This document shows, one piece after another, positions 42,351 to 51,375 of a stretch of 64,000 bases of DNA (within the stretch, counting starts at the first letter, position 1; every line of letters begins with the position of its first letter). The stretch is taken from contig JBBQNR010000001.1 in assembly GCA_038330145.1 (NCBI GenBank), positions 60,226 through 124,225 on the forward strand, given 5' to 3'. The position numbers were made by a program, and so were the translations under genes. Source of the stretch: JBBQNR01 sp038330145. Lineage in GTDB: Bacteria; Actinomycetota; Thermoleophilia; Solirubrobacterales; JBBDJG01. The notes beneath the pieces were generated by a model. The model searched no databases, had not been told where the DNA came from, and worked only from the letters and a program-made list of their open reading frames with translations.

Positions 42351-45300
42351 GTGAGCGCAGCGGCGGTCCACCTACACGTCCATTCCGAATACTCGCTTCT
42401 AGACGGGGCCTGCAAGATCGAGAATCTGGCTGCCCGCTGCGCGGAATTGGGCATGCCGGCGCTCGGCCTCACCGACCACGGCGTCATGAACGGCGCCGTC
42501 GAGTTCTACAAGGCCTGCCGCAAGCACGATGTGAAGCCGATCCTCGGCCTGGAGGCATATCTGGTCGAGGACCGCAACGAGCGCGAGAAGGTGCGCTACG
42601 AGCGCAACCACCTGACGCTGCTGGCTCGCGACGGCTCGGGCCTCAAGAACCTGATCAAGCTCTCCTCCGATGGCTTCCTGGAGGGCTTCAACCGCGGCCA
42701 CGCCAACGTCGACCTGGAGCTGCTGGAGCGCTACTCCGAGGGCGTGATCGCCCTCACCGGCTGCCTGCAGTCGCGCTTCTGCCAGCGCCTACTCCAGGAG
42801 CGCGAGGACGACGCCCGCGCCCACGTCGAGTCGCTGATCGGCATCTACGGCTCCGACAACGTCTACTTCGAGATCCAGAACAACAAGATCCCGGAGCAGG
42901 ACAAGGTCAACGAGCAGATCGTGCGCATCGCGCGCGAGTTCGGCAGGCCGCTGGCGGGCACGGCCGACGTGCACTACCTGCGGCGCGAGGACTACTCCAG
43001 CCATGCCGCGCTGCTGTGCGTGCAGACCAAGTCAACGCTGGCCGAGCCGAAGCTGCGCTTCGACACCAACGAGTTCTTCCTCAAGAGCCCCGAGGAGATG
43101 GAGTCCTCTTTCTCGGCCTGGCCGGAAGCGGTGCCGACGACGCTCGAGATCGCCGAACGCTGCGAGATCGAGATGGAGCTGGGGAAGATGATGCTGCCGA
43201 CGTATTCCGCGCCCGACGGCGAGTCGCCGACCGCCTACCTGCGCAGGATCACGGAGCAGGGGTTGCGCGGCCGCTACGGCGACCCGCCGCCCGCCGAGGC
43301 GGTCGAGCGGCTCGAGCACGAGCTGAAGGTGATCGAGGAGATGGGCTTCGAGTCCTACTTCCTGATCGTCTGGGACTTCGTCAAGTACGCCAAGGACAAC
43401 GGCATCGCGGTCGGTCCCGGCCGTGGCTCGGCGGCAGGGTCGATCGCCAGCTACTGCCTCAACATCACCGACGTCGATCCACTCGCCTACGACCTCATGT
43501 TCGAGCGCTTCCTCAATTCCGAGCGCAACTCGATGCCGGACATCGACATCGACTTCTCCGTCAAGGGCCGCGAGCGCGTGATCAGGTATGTGCAGCAGAA
43601 GTACGGCGCCGACGCCGTGGCCCAGATCATCACCTTCGGCAAGATGGCGCCGCGAGCGGCGACCCGCGACGCCGCTCGCGTGCTCGGCCACGACTACGCC
43701 ACCGGGGACCGGCTCGCGAAGCTGATTCCCGAGCCGATCATGGGCCGCAACCCGAGCTTCGAGGAGTGCCTCGGCCAGGGCACCGAGCTGCGCACGCTCT
43801 ATGACTCCGACACCGAGTCGCGACAGATAGTGGACGTCGCGCGCGGGCTGGAGGGAATCGTCCGCAACAGCTCGATCCACGCCGCCGCGGTCGTGATCGC
43901 GGACCGCCCGCTGACCGAGATCGTCCCGCTGCAGCTCGCCGAGGATCGCGGGCAGAGCGTGGGGGAGGGCAACGGCGCCAAGGAGCGCTCCTTCAAGACC
44001 GTGACGCAGTACTCGATGGGGCCGATCGAGGAGATCGGCCTGCTGAAGATGGACTTCCTCGGATTGCGAAACCTCGACGTGCTCGAGAACGCCGTCGACA
44101 TCATCGAGCGCTCGGGTGGTCAGCGCATCGACCTCGAGTCGCTGCCGCTCGACGATCGCAAGACCTACGAGATGCTCGCGCGCGGCGACTCGGTCGGCGT
44201 CTTCCAGCTCGAGTCCGAGGGCATGCGCGAGGCGCTGAAGAAGGTACAGCCGACCGAGTTCCAGGACATCATCGCGCTGGTCGCGCTCTACCGCCCGGGC
44301 CCGATGCGGTTCATCCCCGACTACGCGCGCGGCAAGCGCGACCCGCAGTCGGTGCGCTACGTCGACGAGCGTCTGCAGGCGATCACCGAGTCGACGTACG
44401 GCATCGCGCTCTACCAGGAGCAGCTGATGCGGATCGCGCGCGACATCGCCGGCTTCCCCGGGCCCAAGGCGGACACCCTGCGCTCGGCGATCGGCAAGAA
44501 GAAGCGCGACCTGATGGCGACCCTGAAGGAGGCGTTCGTCGCCGGCTGCAAGGACAACGGCACCTCCACTACCGTCGCGAACCAGCTCTGGTCGCTGATG
44601 GAGTCGGCCGCCGACTACTCGTTCAACCGCAGCCACGCCGCCTGTTACGCGCTGATCGCGTACCGCACCGCCTACCTGAAGGCCAACTACCCGGCCGAGT
44701 ACATGGCGGCGGTGATCTCGAGCGTGATGTCGACCAAGGACAAGGTCCCGTTCTTCGTCTCGCGCTGCGAGGAGATGGGCATCCGCGTGCTGCCGCCGGA
44801 CGTGAACGAGTCCGGCCACGACTTCGTCGTCTCGGGCGGCGAGATCAGATTCGGTCTCGACGCCGTCAAGAACGTCGGCTACTCGGCGGTCGAGAAAATC
44901 GCGGAGGCACGCGAGGCCGACGGCCCGTTCACCTCGATCTGGGACTTCTGCGCCCGAGTCGACTCACGTACCGTCAACAAGAAGGCGATCGAGAGCCTGA
45001 TCAAGTGCGGCGCGCTCGACTCGACGGGCGCGACGCGCAAGGGGCAGCTTGCCGTTCTCGGCCAGGCACAGGGAGCGGGGCAGAAGCTGCAGGAGGACGC
45101 GCAATCGGGCCAGGGATCGATCTTCGATCTCGACGACGCCAAGGCCCGCGGCCCGCGGCCATCGATGCACGCGCCGGTGCCCGCGGAGGAGTTCGAGCGC
45201 GGGGAGTTGCTTCGACTGGAGAAGGAGACGCTGGGGCTGTTCGTCTCCAGCCATCCGCTCGCCGACGTGCGCGAGGCGCTGAGAGCGCGAGTGGATTGCC

Positions 45301-45899
45301 CGCTGGCCGACCTGGCGCAGAAGCCCGACGGCACCTGGGTCACGGTCGGCGGGCTCATCACCGAGGCGAAGAAGATCCGCACCAAGTCGGGCGAGCCGAT
45401 GATGTTCGCGACGCTCGACGACCTCGGCGGCCAGGTGGAGATGCTGATCTTCAACTCGGCCTACGCCGGCGCGGAGTCGAAGGCGAGCGTCGACAAGCGC
45501 GTGATCGTGCGCGGCCGCGTCGACCACAAGGACCGTGGCGAGACGAAGCTGATCGTGCAGGAGATCGAGGAGTTCGAGCCCTCGCCGGAGGAGGTCAGCG
45601 CAGCGCAGGCCGCGGCTCCCGCCGCCATTCCGGGCGCACCGACGGCGCCGGCCGTGCGCCTCAACGGCGGCGAGCCCCTGGTCCTGAAGGTCGATGCCCG
45701 CAGCTGTGCCGACTCGCTGATCGGCGACCTGAAATCCCTGCTCGAGCACTTCCCCGGCGACACCGAGGTGCTGCTGCAGATGGAGACCAGCACAGGTGTT
45801 CGACGGCTGCGGTTCGGGCACGGCTGCCGTGTCAGCCCGACGCACGGGCTGCGTGCGGAACTGAACGACCTCCTGGGGCCCGACGCGCTGGTTGCCTAG
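42351..45899 (+). CDS. dnaE: DNA polymerase III alpha subunit
   Basis: Replicative polymerase of 1182 aa. The N-terminal PHP domain starts HLHVHSEYSLLDGACKI. The C-family catalytic domain has GPGRGSAAGSIASY and the metal-binding aspartates of PDIDIDFS. QLESEGMREALKK, FNRSHAACYALIAYRTAYLK and the helix-hairpin-helix region follow, and an OB fold (VTVGGLITEAKKIRTKSG) and a C-terminal domain close it. The size and order are those of DnaE1 rather than PolC or the error-prone ImuC. The GTG at 42351 is used; no strong ribosome site is present. Confidence 0.96.
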   Translation: MSAAAVHLHVHSEYSLLDGACKIENLAARCAELGMPALGLTDHGVMNGAVEFYKACRKHDVKPILGLEAYLVEDRNEREKVRYERNHLTLLARDGSGLKNLIKLSSDGFLEGFNRGHANVDLELLERYSEGVIALTGCLQSRFCQRLLQEREDDARAHVESLIGIYGSDNVYFEIQNNKIPEQDKVNEQIVRIAREFGRPLAGTADVHYLRREDYSSHAALLCVQTKSTLAEPKLRFDTNEFFLKSPEEMESSFSAWPEAVPTTLEIAERCEIEMELGKMMLPTYSAPDGESPTAYLRRITEQGLRGRYGDPPPAEAVERLEHELKVIEEMGFESYFLIVWDFVKYAKDNGIAVGPGRGSAAGSIASYCLNITDVDPLAYDLMFERFLNSERNSMPDIDIDFSVKGRERVIRYVQQKYGADAVAQIITFGKMAPRAATRDAARVLGHDYATGDRLAKLIPEPIMGRNPSFEECLGQGTELRTLYDSDTESRQIVDVARGLEGIVRNSSIHAAAVVIADRPLTEIVPLQLAEDRGQSVGEGNGAKERSFKTVTQYSMGPIEEIGLLKMDFLGLRNLDVLENAVDIIERSGGQRIDLESLPLDDRKTYEMLARGDSVGVFQLESEGMREALKKVQPTEFQDIIALVALYRPGPMRFIPDYARGKRDPQSVRYVDERLQAITESTYGIALYQEQLMRIARDIAGFPGPKADTLRSAIGKKKRDLMATLKEAFVAGCKDNGTSTTVANQLWSLMESAADYSFNRSHAACYALIAYRTAYLKANYPAEYMAAVISSVMSTKDKVPFFVSRCEEMGIRVLPPDVNESGHDFVVSGGEIRFGLDAVKNVGYSAVEKIAEAREADGPFTSIWDFCARVDSRTVNKKAIESLIKCGALDSTGATRKGQLAVLGQAQGAGQKLQEDAQSGQGSIFDLDDAKARGPRPSMHAPVPAEEFERGELLRLEKETLGLFVSSHPLADVREALRARVDCPLADLAQKPDGTWVTVGGLITEAKKIRTKSGEPMMFATLDDLGGQVEMLIFNSAYAGAESKASVDKRVIVRGRVDHKDRGETKLIVQEIEEFEPSPEEVSAAQAAAPAAIPGAPTAPAVRLNGGEPLVLKVDARSCADSLIGDLKSLLEHFPGDTEVLLQMETSTGVRRLRFGHGCRVSPTHGLRAELNDLLGPDALVA

Positions 45900-45959
45900 G
45901 CCACGGCGACCTCTTTGTCAAGGGGCGACAGCCGTGTTTGCCGTGGGTACACTTTCCAC

Positions 45960-46364
45960 ATGCCGACCAGGGCAGAGACCAACGAGGCGACCGAATGCCG
46001 CCGGTGCTGCGCGTTCTGCGACAAGGTGATCGAGCCGCGCGGCTGCGTCGAGATGAACTGCCCGTTCCTCTACACCTACGAGGACGAGAAGTCGGGCCGT
46101 AGCTACATGGGATGCCTGCAGAAGGTGTTCGGTGTCGAGATCGACGTCGACATGTTCAACAAGGCAGAGCGCACGCGCCAGGGCTTCGGTGGTGTGAAGG
46201 CGATGCGCAAGCCACTGGCGACCTGCCCCATGAGCGCCGAGCGCTCCTACGAGGGTTCGGGCGCCGCATTCGACTGCGTCAACCCGCGCTTCTTCGACGC
46301 CAGCGACGAGGGCCCCGGCAGCTATCGCGCCTTCGACCTGCGCGGCGTGCTGGATCAGGCTTAG
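45960..46364 (+). CDS. Cysteine-rich conserved hypothetical protein
   Basis: 134-aa soluble protein with nine or so cysteines concentrated at the N-terminus (CRRCCAFC, RGCVEMNC, MGCLQ) and two more near the C-terminus (ATCPMS, FDCVNP). The spacing suggests zinc or iron-sulfur binding. I do not recognise the family. It follows dnaE by 60 bp on the same strand. Its TAG stop overlaps the TAA of the convergent endonuclease IV gene within TTAG. Confidence 0.7.
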   Translation: MPTRAETNEATECRRCCAFCDKVIEPRGCVEMNCPFLYTYEDEKSGRSYMGCLQKVFGVEIDVDMFNKAERTRQGFGGVKAMRKPLATCPMSAERSYEGSGAAFDCVNPRFFDASDEGPGSYRAFDLRGVLDQA

Positions 46365-47215
46365 CCTTCGCCCTCCGGGCGCAAGCGCTTCGCGATATCG
46401 ATCTGACCCTTGTCCGGGCCGTGGCCGTCGGGACCGGGGACCTCGAGCAGCACCGGCAGGCCCTGGAAGCGCGGCTCGGCGAGGAAGACACGTATTCCTT
46501 CCTCCCCGAGCTCGCCCTCGCCGAGGTTGGCGTGGCGGTCGCGGTTGGATCCGAGCGACATCTTGGAGTCGTTCAGGTGCAGGCAGCGCAGGCGCTCGAG
46601 CCCGAAGGTGCGCTTGCATTCGTCCACGACCTCCGACAGGGCCTTCGGGTCGCGCACCTCGTGGCCGGAGGCCAGCAGGTGGCAGGAGTCCAGGCAGACG
46701 CCGAGGCGGGCACCACCGCCGGCGTTGTCTATCACCGCACCGAGCTCTTCGATCGTGCGCCCGACCGTGAAGCCGGCTCCGGCCGTGTTCTCCAGCAACA
46801 GCGGGCAGCGCTCGCTCTCAGACAGGACGTTCTTGAAGGCAGTGCCGATCATCTTCAGCGTCTTGGCGGGCGAGGCGCGCCCCTTGCCCGTGCCCGGGTG
46901 AACCACCACGCCGCCCGCGCCGATGCCGTCGCCGACCCGCAGCGCGTGGGCCAGGGAGATGGCCGACTTGCGCCGGACCTCGGCGTCGTCGCTGGCGCAG
47001 TTGATGAGGTAGACCGCGTGAATGAAGATCGATTCGACCGGGCTGTCGGCGAGGCGCTCGTGAAAGGCCTCGAAGTCCGCCTCCGCGTATTTGGTCGGGC
47101 GCCACATGCGTGGGCTCTGGTTGAAGATCTGCATGCTCTCGCAGCCCATCGCCTCCGCGCGCTCGAGCGCCCGTACGAGGCCGCCGGACGAGGAAATGTG
47201 GCCGCCGATTAGCAT
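46361..47215 (-). CDS. nfo: Deoxyribonuclease IV (AP endonuclease)
   Basis: Zinc-dependent apurinic/apyrimidinic endonuclease of 284 aa (xylose-isomerase-like TIM barrel) for base-excision repair. It has GGHISSSGGL at the start, IHAVYLIN, VVHPGTG, LLENTAGAG (ligand Glu), CLDSCHLLASG (Asp/His ligands), LHLNDSK, DRHANLGEG and the final LLEVPG. The start ATG at 47215 is only 9 bp from the gltX start on the other strand, so promoters must lie inside the neighbouring coding regions or be leaderless. A longer frame to 47896 runs antisense through gltX and is rejected. Confidence 0.93.
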   Translation of the reverse strand: MLIGGHISSSGGLVRALERAEAMGCESMQIFNQSPRMWRPTKYAEADFEAFHERLADSPVESIFIHAVYLINCASDDAEVRRKSAISLAHALRVGDGIGAGGVVVHPGTGKGRASPAKTLKMIGTAFKNVLSESERCPLLLENTAGAGFTVGRTIEELGAVIDNAGGGARLGVCLDSCHLLASGHEVRDPKALSEVVDECKRTFGLERLRCLHLNDSKMSLGSNRDRHANLGEGELGEEGIRVFLAEPRFQGLPVLLEVPGPDGHGPDKGQIDIAKRLRPEGEG

Positions 47216-47224
47216 CGGGTAGGA

Positions 47225-48616
47225 ATGGCTGGCATGAGAGTTCGTTTCGCCCCGAGCCCGACCGGCTACCTGCACGTCGGAGGCGCGCGCACGGCACTGT
47301 ACAACTGGCTGCTGGCACGCAAGTCGGCTGACAGCGTGTTCGTGCTGCGGATCGAGGACACCGACCTCGAGCGCTCCACCGACGAGGCGATCGAGCAGAT
47401 CCTGGACTCGCTGCGCTGGCTCGGGCTGGGCTGGGACGAGGGCCCCCTGCGCCAGACCGAGCGCTCCGAGCGCTACGCCGAGCGGCTCGCCGCCCTGGTC
47501 GCGAGCGGAGACGCCTACTGGGACGTTGCCACCGGCGACGATGTGAAGAAGGCCAAGGAGGCGACCGGCGGCGCAGGCTACCGGGGCACGCCGGTGGCCG
47601 AGGGAACCGAGGGCGCGGCCCTGCGCCTGCGGGTCCCCGACGAGGGCGAGACGGTCGTGGACGACGTGATCAAGGGCACGACGCGGTTCGAGAACCGGCT
47701 CCTGGACGACTTCGTGATCGCGCGCTCGGACGGCAGCCCGCTCTACAACTTCGCGGTCGCCGTCGACGACCTCGAGATGGGAATCACCCACGTCGTGCGC
47801 GGCGACGACCATCTTTCGAATACTCCACGTCAACTGCTGGTGCTGAAGGCCCTCGGCGGCGAGCCGCCGACGTATGCGCATCTGCCCCTCCTGCACGGGC
47901 CAGACGGCAAGCCGCTATCGAAACGTCACGGCGCCGTCTCCGTTCAGGAATTCGAGAGCAGTGGCTTCCTCCCCGAGGCGGTGCGTAACTATCTCGCGCT
48001 GCTGGGCTGGGGATACGACGCCACGACGACCTTCTTCAGCACCGCCGAGCTGGTCGACAAGTTCAGCCTCGAGCGCGTGTCCCGCTCACCCGCGGTCTTC
48101 GACGAGCAGAAGCTGCGCTGGATGAACGGGCAGTACCTGCGCGAGATGGACAGTGCCGAGCTTGCCGAGCGCCTGCGCGAGTACCTGCGCGCCAACGATC
48201 GTCCGGGTGCCGATGATCCAAGGCTGGAGCGCGCGACCCTCGCCGTGCGCGAGAAGATCTCGACCCTGGACGAGTTCGACAATCTGGTCGGCTTCGCATT
48301 CAGGCCGCTGGAGCTGGACGAGAAGTCGTGGAACAAGGTGATGGGCAAGGAGGGCGCCGGGCAGGCGCTGGTGAGGGCGCGCGAGGCTCTGGCGGCCGTG
48401 GAGCCCTTCGACGAGCCGGGTGTCGAGCGGGCGCTGCGAGCGGTGGTGGAGGGGCTCGGCACGAAGGCGGGGGCGGTGTTTCAGCCGCTGCGAGTGGCGA
48501 TCACGGGGCGGACGGTGTCGGCCGGCGTGTTCGAGAGCGTCGTCCTGCTGGGGCGGGATGAGACGTTAACCCGCATCGATGCGGCGCTGGAGCGGCTGGG
48601 GGCGGCGACTCCCTAG
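47225..48616 (+). CDS. gltX: Glutamyl-tRNA synthetase
   Basis: Class I synthetase, 463 aa. The HIGH-type motif is SPTGYLHVGGARTALYNWL, VLRIEDTDLERS follows, and the KMSKS-type motif is KPLSKRHG. The anticodon-binding half follows. With gatC-gatA in the same window, this enzyme is probably non-discriminating, also charging tRNA(Gln) with Glu for later amidation (inference). ATG 47225 gives MAGMRVRF; ATG 47234 is equally plausible. Confidence 0.95.
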   Translation: MAGMRVRFAPSPTGYLHVGGARTALYNWLLARKSADSVFVLRIEDTDLERSTDEAIEQILDSLRWLGLGWDEGPLRQTERSERYAERLAALVASGDAYWDVATGDDVKKAKEATGGAGYRGTPVAEGTEGAALRLRVPDEGETVVDDVIKGTTRFENRLLDDFVIARSDGSPLYNFAVAVDDLEMGITHVVRGDDHLSNTPRQLLVLKALGGEPPTYAHLPLLHGPDGKPLSKRHGAVSVQEFESSGFLPEAVRNYLALLGWGYDATTTFFSTAELVDKFSLERVSRSPAVFDEQKLRWMNGQYLREMDSAELAERLREYLRANDRPGADDPRLERATLAVREKISTLDEFDNLVGFAFRPLELDEKSWNKVMGKEGAGQALVRAREALAAVEPFDEPGVERALRAVVEGLGTKAGAVFQPLRVAITGRTVSAGVFESVVLLGRDETLTRIDAALERLGAATP

Positions 48617-48713
48617 CGGCACGAAGGTTCGAGCGGGCCCACGAGCCACGCAAAGATCGTGGCCCGGCAGGCCATGACCGATCAACTTTTCGTCCGGGCT
48701 GCCGATACGTGCT

Positions 48714-49838
48714 ATGCCGATGTCTACCAGCAGCGCACGGAAGCCGCGCAAGGCGCAACCAGTGAGGACGGACGCTCCCGCGAAGGAGCAGTCTCCGTCG
48801 CAGGCCGCCCATGTTCATCATCACAACGAGGGACATGGACGCCGGCTGACGGCTGCTTTCGAGGCGCTGGAGGCGTTTCCAGCCCTCGCTGAGTCGCGCA
48901 GGCGCGTGCTCCGCCTAGTCAACCAGGATTCCGGTTCGGTGTCCGACATGGTGGCTGCCATCGAGGCCGACGTGGCGCTCGTGATCCCCGTCATGCGGCT
49001 CGCCAACAAGCATTCCGGCGGACGCGGCAAGGTGCGCACGGTCCCCGAGGCGATCGAGGTGCTGACCCCGGCCGGCGTTGAAGCGCTGATCGGCGGCACC
49101 AAGACCTTCGACTTCTTCGAGCGCACCCCGGTGTGGGACCTCGCACCCGACCGCTTCCGCCTGCACGCGGTGGCGACGCAGCGTGCCGCGGACGGCCTTG
49201 CCTCGCGGCTCGAGTTTCCCGACCGCGACGAGCTGCTGATCAGTTCGTTGCTGCACGACATCGGCAAGCTCGTGCTGGTGCAGGCCTACCCAGGCTTCCC
49301 GAAGCAGGTGCACCAGAACGCGCGCACGCCCGAGCAGCGACTGCACGCCGAGCGCCGCGAGCTAGGCATCGACCACGCTCTGGTCGGTGGCGTGCTGGCC
49401 CGTCGTTGGGGCCTGCCACAGCCCCTGGCTGCGGCGATCGAGCATCACCACTCCGAGGACGCGAACGGTGAGGCAGGCCTGGTCCGGCTCGCCGACATGC
49501 TTGCCCACTACGCCCAGGGGCAGCCGATTGCCCCCGACCAGTTGCTGGCGGTTGCCCGCCGTGTCGGCTTCAGCCCGCAGGACCTGCGCGAGGTGCTCTA
49601 CGAGCTTCCCGGCCCCCCGCCGGACCGCCGCCGCGCCAGCACGCCCTGCCCGCTCTCGACGCGTGAGTTGGAGGTGCTGCGACGCCTCGCCGAGGGCAAG
49701 GTCTACAAGCAGATCGCGCTCGAGCTGGAGCTCTCGACCAGCACCGTCAGGACCCACCTTCACAACGTCTACGGCAAGCTGGACGCCGTCGACCGCGCGC
49801 AGGCCGTGCTGATCGCCTCCGAGCGCGGCTGGCTGTAG
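48714..49838 (+). CDS. HDOD/HD-domain protein fused to LuxR-type HTH
   Basis: Protein of 374 aa. A Pro/Lys/His-rich N-terminal 45 residues precede an HDOD domain (about 45-290). Unlike most HDOD proteins it keeps an HD motif, SSLLHDIGKLVLVQ, plus a later HALVGGVLARRWGLP and IEHHHSED, so phosphohydrolase activity is conceivable. The last 65 residues are a GerE/LuxR DNA-binding domain (LSTRELEVLRRLAEGKVYKQIA, then STSTVRTHLHNVYGKL). Predicted to be a transcription regulator whose HDOD part senses or hydrolyses a signal. ATG 48714 is used; an in-frame ATG is at 48720. Confidence 0.85.
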   Translation: MPMSTSSARKPRKAQPVRTDAPAKEQSPSQAAHVHHHNEGHGRRLTAAFEALEAFPALAESRRRVLRLVNQDSGSVSDMVAAIEADVALVIPVMRLANKHSGGRGKVRTVPEAIEVLTPAGVEALIGGTKTFDFFERTPVWDLAPDRFRLHAVATQRAADGLASRLEFPDRDELLISSLLHDIGKLVLVQAYPGFPKQVHQNARTPEQRLHAERRELGIDHALVGGVLARRWGLPQPLAAAIEHHHSEDANGEAGLVRLADMLAHYAQGQPIAPDQLLAVARRVGFSPQDLREVLYELPGPPPDRRRASTPCPLSTRELEVLRRLAEGKVYKQIALELELSTSTVRTHLHNVYGKLDAVDRAQAVLIASERGWL

Positions 49839-49897
49839 AACAGCCGGATTTCGCCGAGTCGCGAAATCCGGAGCGCTGACGCCGCCAGGCTCCTAAA

Positions 49898-50128
49898 ATG
49901 AGGGGCATGCCGGAGAGCCAGCTCCAGGAAAAGCAGTTCGACCTCCTGTACCAGGAGCTGCGCCGTGTCGGCGATCAGCTCGAGGCGATCGAGCGTCGCC
50001 TACAGATGCTGGACGCGCTCGCGCCCGCGATGATGGAGATCTCGCGCCTGTCGCGCTCGCTGGAGTCCCTGGCCTACGCCGCGCTCGGCCGCGAGGGCCC
50101 GACGGTCCGCCGCCGCAGACGCCCGTAG
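49898..50128 (+). CDS. Small coiled-coil protein, unknown
   Basis: 76-aa frame that is almost entirely helical (QEKQFDLLYQELRRVGDQLEAIERRLQML), ending in a poly-Arg tail. ATGs occur at 49898 and 49907. Its last 55 bp overlap the convergent VanZ-like gene. No family recognised; the helical heptad pattern favours a real product, but the ribosome site is poor. Confidence 0.5.
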   Translation: MRGMPESQLQEKQFDLLYQELRRVGDQLEAIERRLQMLDALAPAMMEISRLSRSLESLAYAALGREGPTVRRRRRP

Positions 50129-50553
50129 CGGTCCGCCACCGCGCACGCGATCGCAATCCCGATCGAATCGATCAGGACGTCGACCGGCGTGCCGTTGCGC
50201 TCCTCGATGAACGTCTGGTGCCACTCGTCGGTGCCGGCGTAGACAAGGCTGACCGCGGCGGCGATAGCGAGATGGGCAGTGGGCGACCAGGTTGGGCGCA
50301 GGCTGCGCGCCGTACGCCACGTCGCGAGCGTCAGAAGCGCGTACTCGGTCACGTGCGCGAGCTTTCGTAGCAGCACCTCCCAGAGCGCCTTGTCCTCTCC
50401 GTCGCCGGCTTGCCCGGAGAGAAAGAAGATCAGGGTCATGACGGCGAGCGGCGGCAGCAGCAGCGATGCAAGTCGCCAGGGGCCCACGGGGGAGCCGTTG
50501 GGCGCCGGGTTAGACTCTGTGCGAGAGGGGGAGTCGGCCGGTTTGATCACCAT
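50074..50553 (-). CDS. VanZ-like membrane protein
   Basis: 159-aa membrane protein with about four hydrophobic helices and the VanZ-family pattern: FFLSGQAG, RKLAHVTEYALLTL, and YAGTDEWHQTFIEERNGTPVDVLIDSIG. VanZ-type proteins are linked to low-level teicoplanin resistance and envelope functions, but most have no known role. ATG 50553 is chosen over TTG 50562. The 5' end overlaps the divergent Rrf2 gene by 11 bp and the 3' end overlaps the small coiled-coil gene, an unusually compact arrangement. Confidence 0.8.
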   Translation of the reverse strand: MVIKPADSPSRTESNPAPNGSPVGPWRLASLLLPPLAVMTLIFFLSGQAGDGEDKALWEVLLRKLAHVTEYALLTLATWRTARSLRPTWSPTAHLAIAAAVSLVYAGTDEWHQTFIEERNGTPVDVLIDSIGIAIACAVADRYGRLRRRTVGPSRPSAA

Positions 50554-50956
50554 CACAACCAAGTCACGCTACGCGATCCAGGCGCTGTCAGAGTTGGCGC
50601 GCCTCGGCGCGCTGCCCGGCGGCAAGCCGGTGCCGATCGCGGAGCTGGCCAGGCGCCGCGACATCCCGCTCCAGTTCCTCGAGCAGCTGTTCGCGACGCT
50701 GCGGCGCGCGGGACTGCTGCAGAGCCAGCGTGGGGTGAAGGGTGGCTACACGTTCGTGAGCGACCCCGGCGAGGTGACGGTGCTCGACATCGTGCAGCTG
50801 CTCGACGGCGAGTTCGAACCCGATGAGGCGTCCGACCCGGCCGGAGTCTGGACGGCCGCGGTTGCCGCGTTACGGGAGACGCTCGGACGCACCACGATCG
50901 CCGAAGTCGTGCAGCGCGAATCGCAGGCCGCGGGCGCGCAGATGTACCACATCTGA
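50543..50956 (+). CDS. Rrf2-family transcription regulator lacking cysteines
   Basis: 137-aa winged-helix regulator: TTKSRYAIQALSELARLG at the start, PIAELARRRDIPLQFLEQLFATLRRAGLLQSQRG as the DNA-binding helices, GGYTF as the wing. It has no Cys at all, so it cannot bind the Fe-S cluster of IscR/NsrR and is more like CymR, the cysteine-metabolism repressor. cysK and cysE lie 5.5-7.5 kb downstream. The TTG at 50543 is chosen because MITITTKSRYA is the normal N-terminus and GAGAGGGGGAG precedes it; a longer frame from 50279 is antisense to VanZ. Confidence 0.86.
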   Translation: MITITTKSRYAIQALSELARLGALPGGKPVPIAELARRRDIPLQFLEQLFATLRRAGLLQSQRGVKGGYTFVSDPGEVTVLDIVQLLDGEFEPDEASDPAGVWTAAVAALRETLGRTTIAEVVQRESQAAGAQMYHI

Positions 50957-50967
50957 CGCGCTTCGCT

Positions 50968-51375
50968 TTAGGCTGAGGAATCGGCGTGAGCGTCTTGCTC
51001 GGATAGACCGGCGGCCTCGAGGGCTCTCGCTGGTTCGGGGAAGGACTTCACCGACAGGATGACGCCGTCGCGAATCGTCCACCACCAGCCGTTTCGGACC
51101 ACGAGGTCAACGCTGCCACCCCTCGGAAGGGCCCGCGTCCTGATGAAGGTCACCACCTGATCGCCGCCTTCGAAGAACTGTTCGGGCTCCCAGATGAAAG
51201 CATCGAACGTGGCTAGGTAGTCCTCGACGAACTCCGTCACGCGCTCGCGCCCCCGACGCGTGCCGGGATCGGGTCCCAGCTGGGTCGTCAGTTCGAAATC
51301 CTGGTGCATATCGCGAAACGCCGTGTCCCAGTCGCGACAATTGAGGGCCTGGTAGACGCTCCGCACGATCTCCAC
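50968..51375 (-). CDS. NTF2/SnoaL-like protein (array member 1)
   Basis: 135-aa cone-shaped NTF2-like fold protein: EIVRSVYQALNCRDWDTAFRDMHQDFELT, then the GRERVTEFVEDYLATFDAF helix, and a terminal ALEAAGLSEQDAHADSS. Such proteins can be polyketide cyclases, isomerases or simple ligand binders. The function is unknown here. GTG 51375 is the first standard start, but five codons upstream, in frame, ATT TCT GAG CAG AAC restores the common ISEQNVEIVR beginning of this family, with an in-frame stop just before. An AUU start is therefore possible. Confidence 0.72.
   Translation of the reverse strand: MEIVRSVYQALNCRDWDTAFRDMHQDFELTTQLGPDPGTRRGRERVTEFVEDYLATFDAFIWEPEQFFEGGDQVVTFIRTRALPRGGSVDLVVRNGWWWTIRDGVILSVKSFPEPARALEAAGLSEQDAHADSSA

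Noticed and set aside
43032..44819. 595-codon minus-strand frame inside dnaE
   Set aside because: Antisense shadow with His/Asp/Arg-rich low-information sequence; dnaE is unambiguous.
47216..47896. N-terminal extension of endonuclease IV
   Set aside because: It is antisense to gltX; the family N-terminus starts at 47215.
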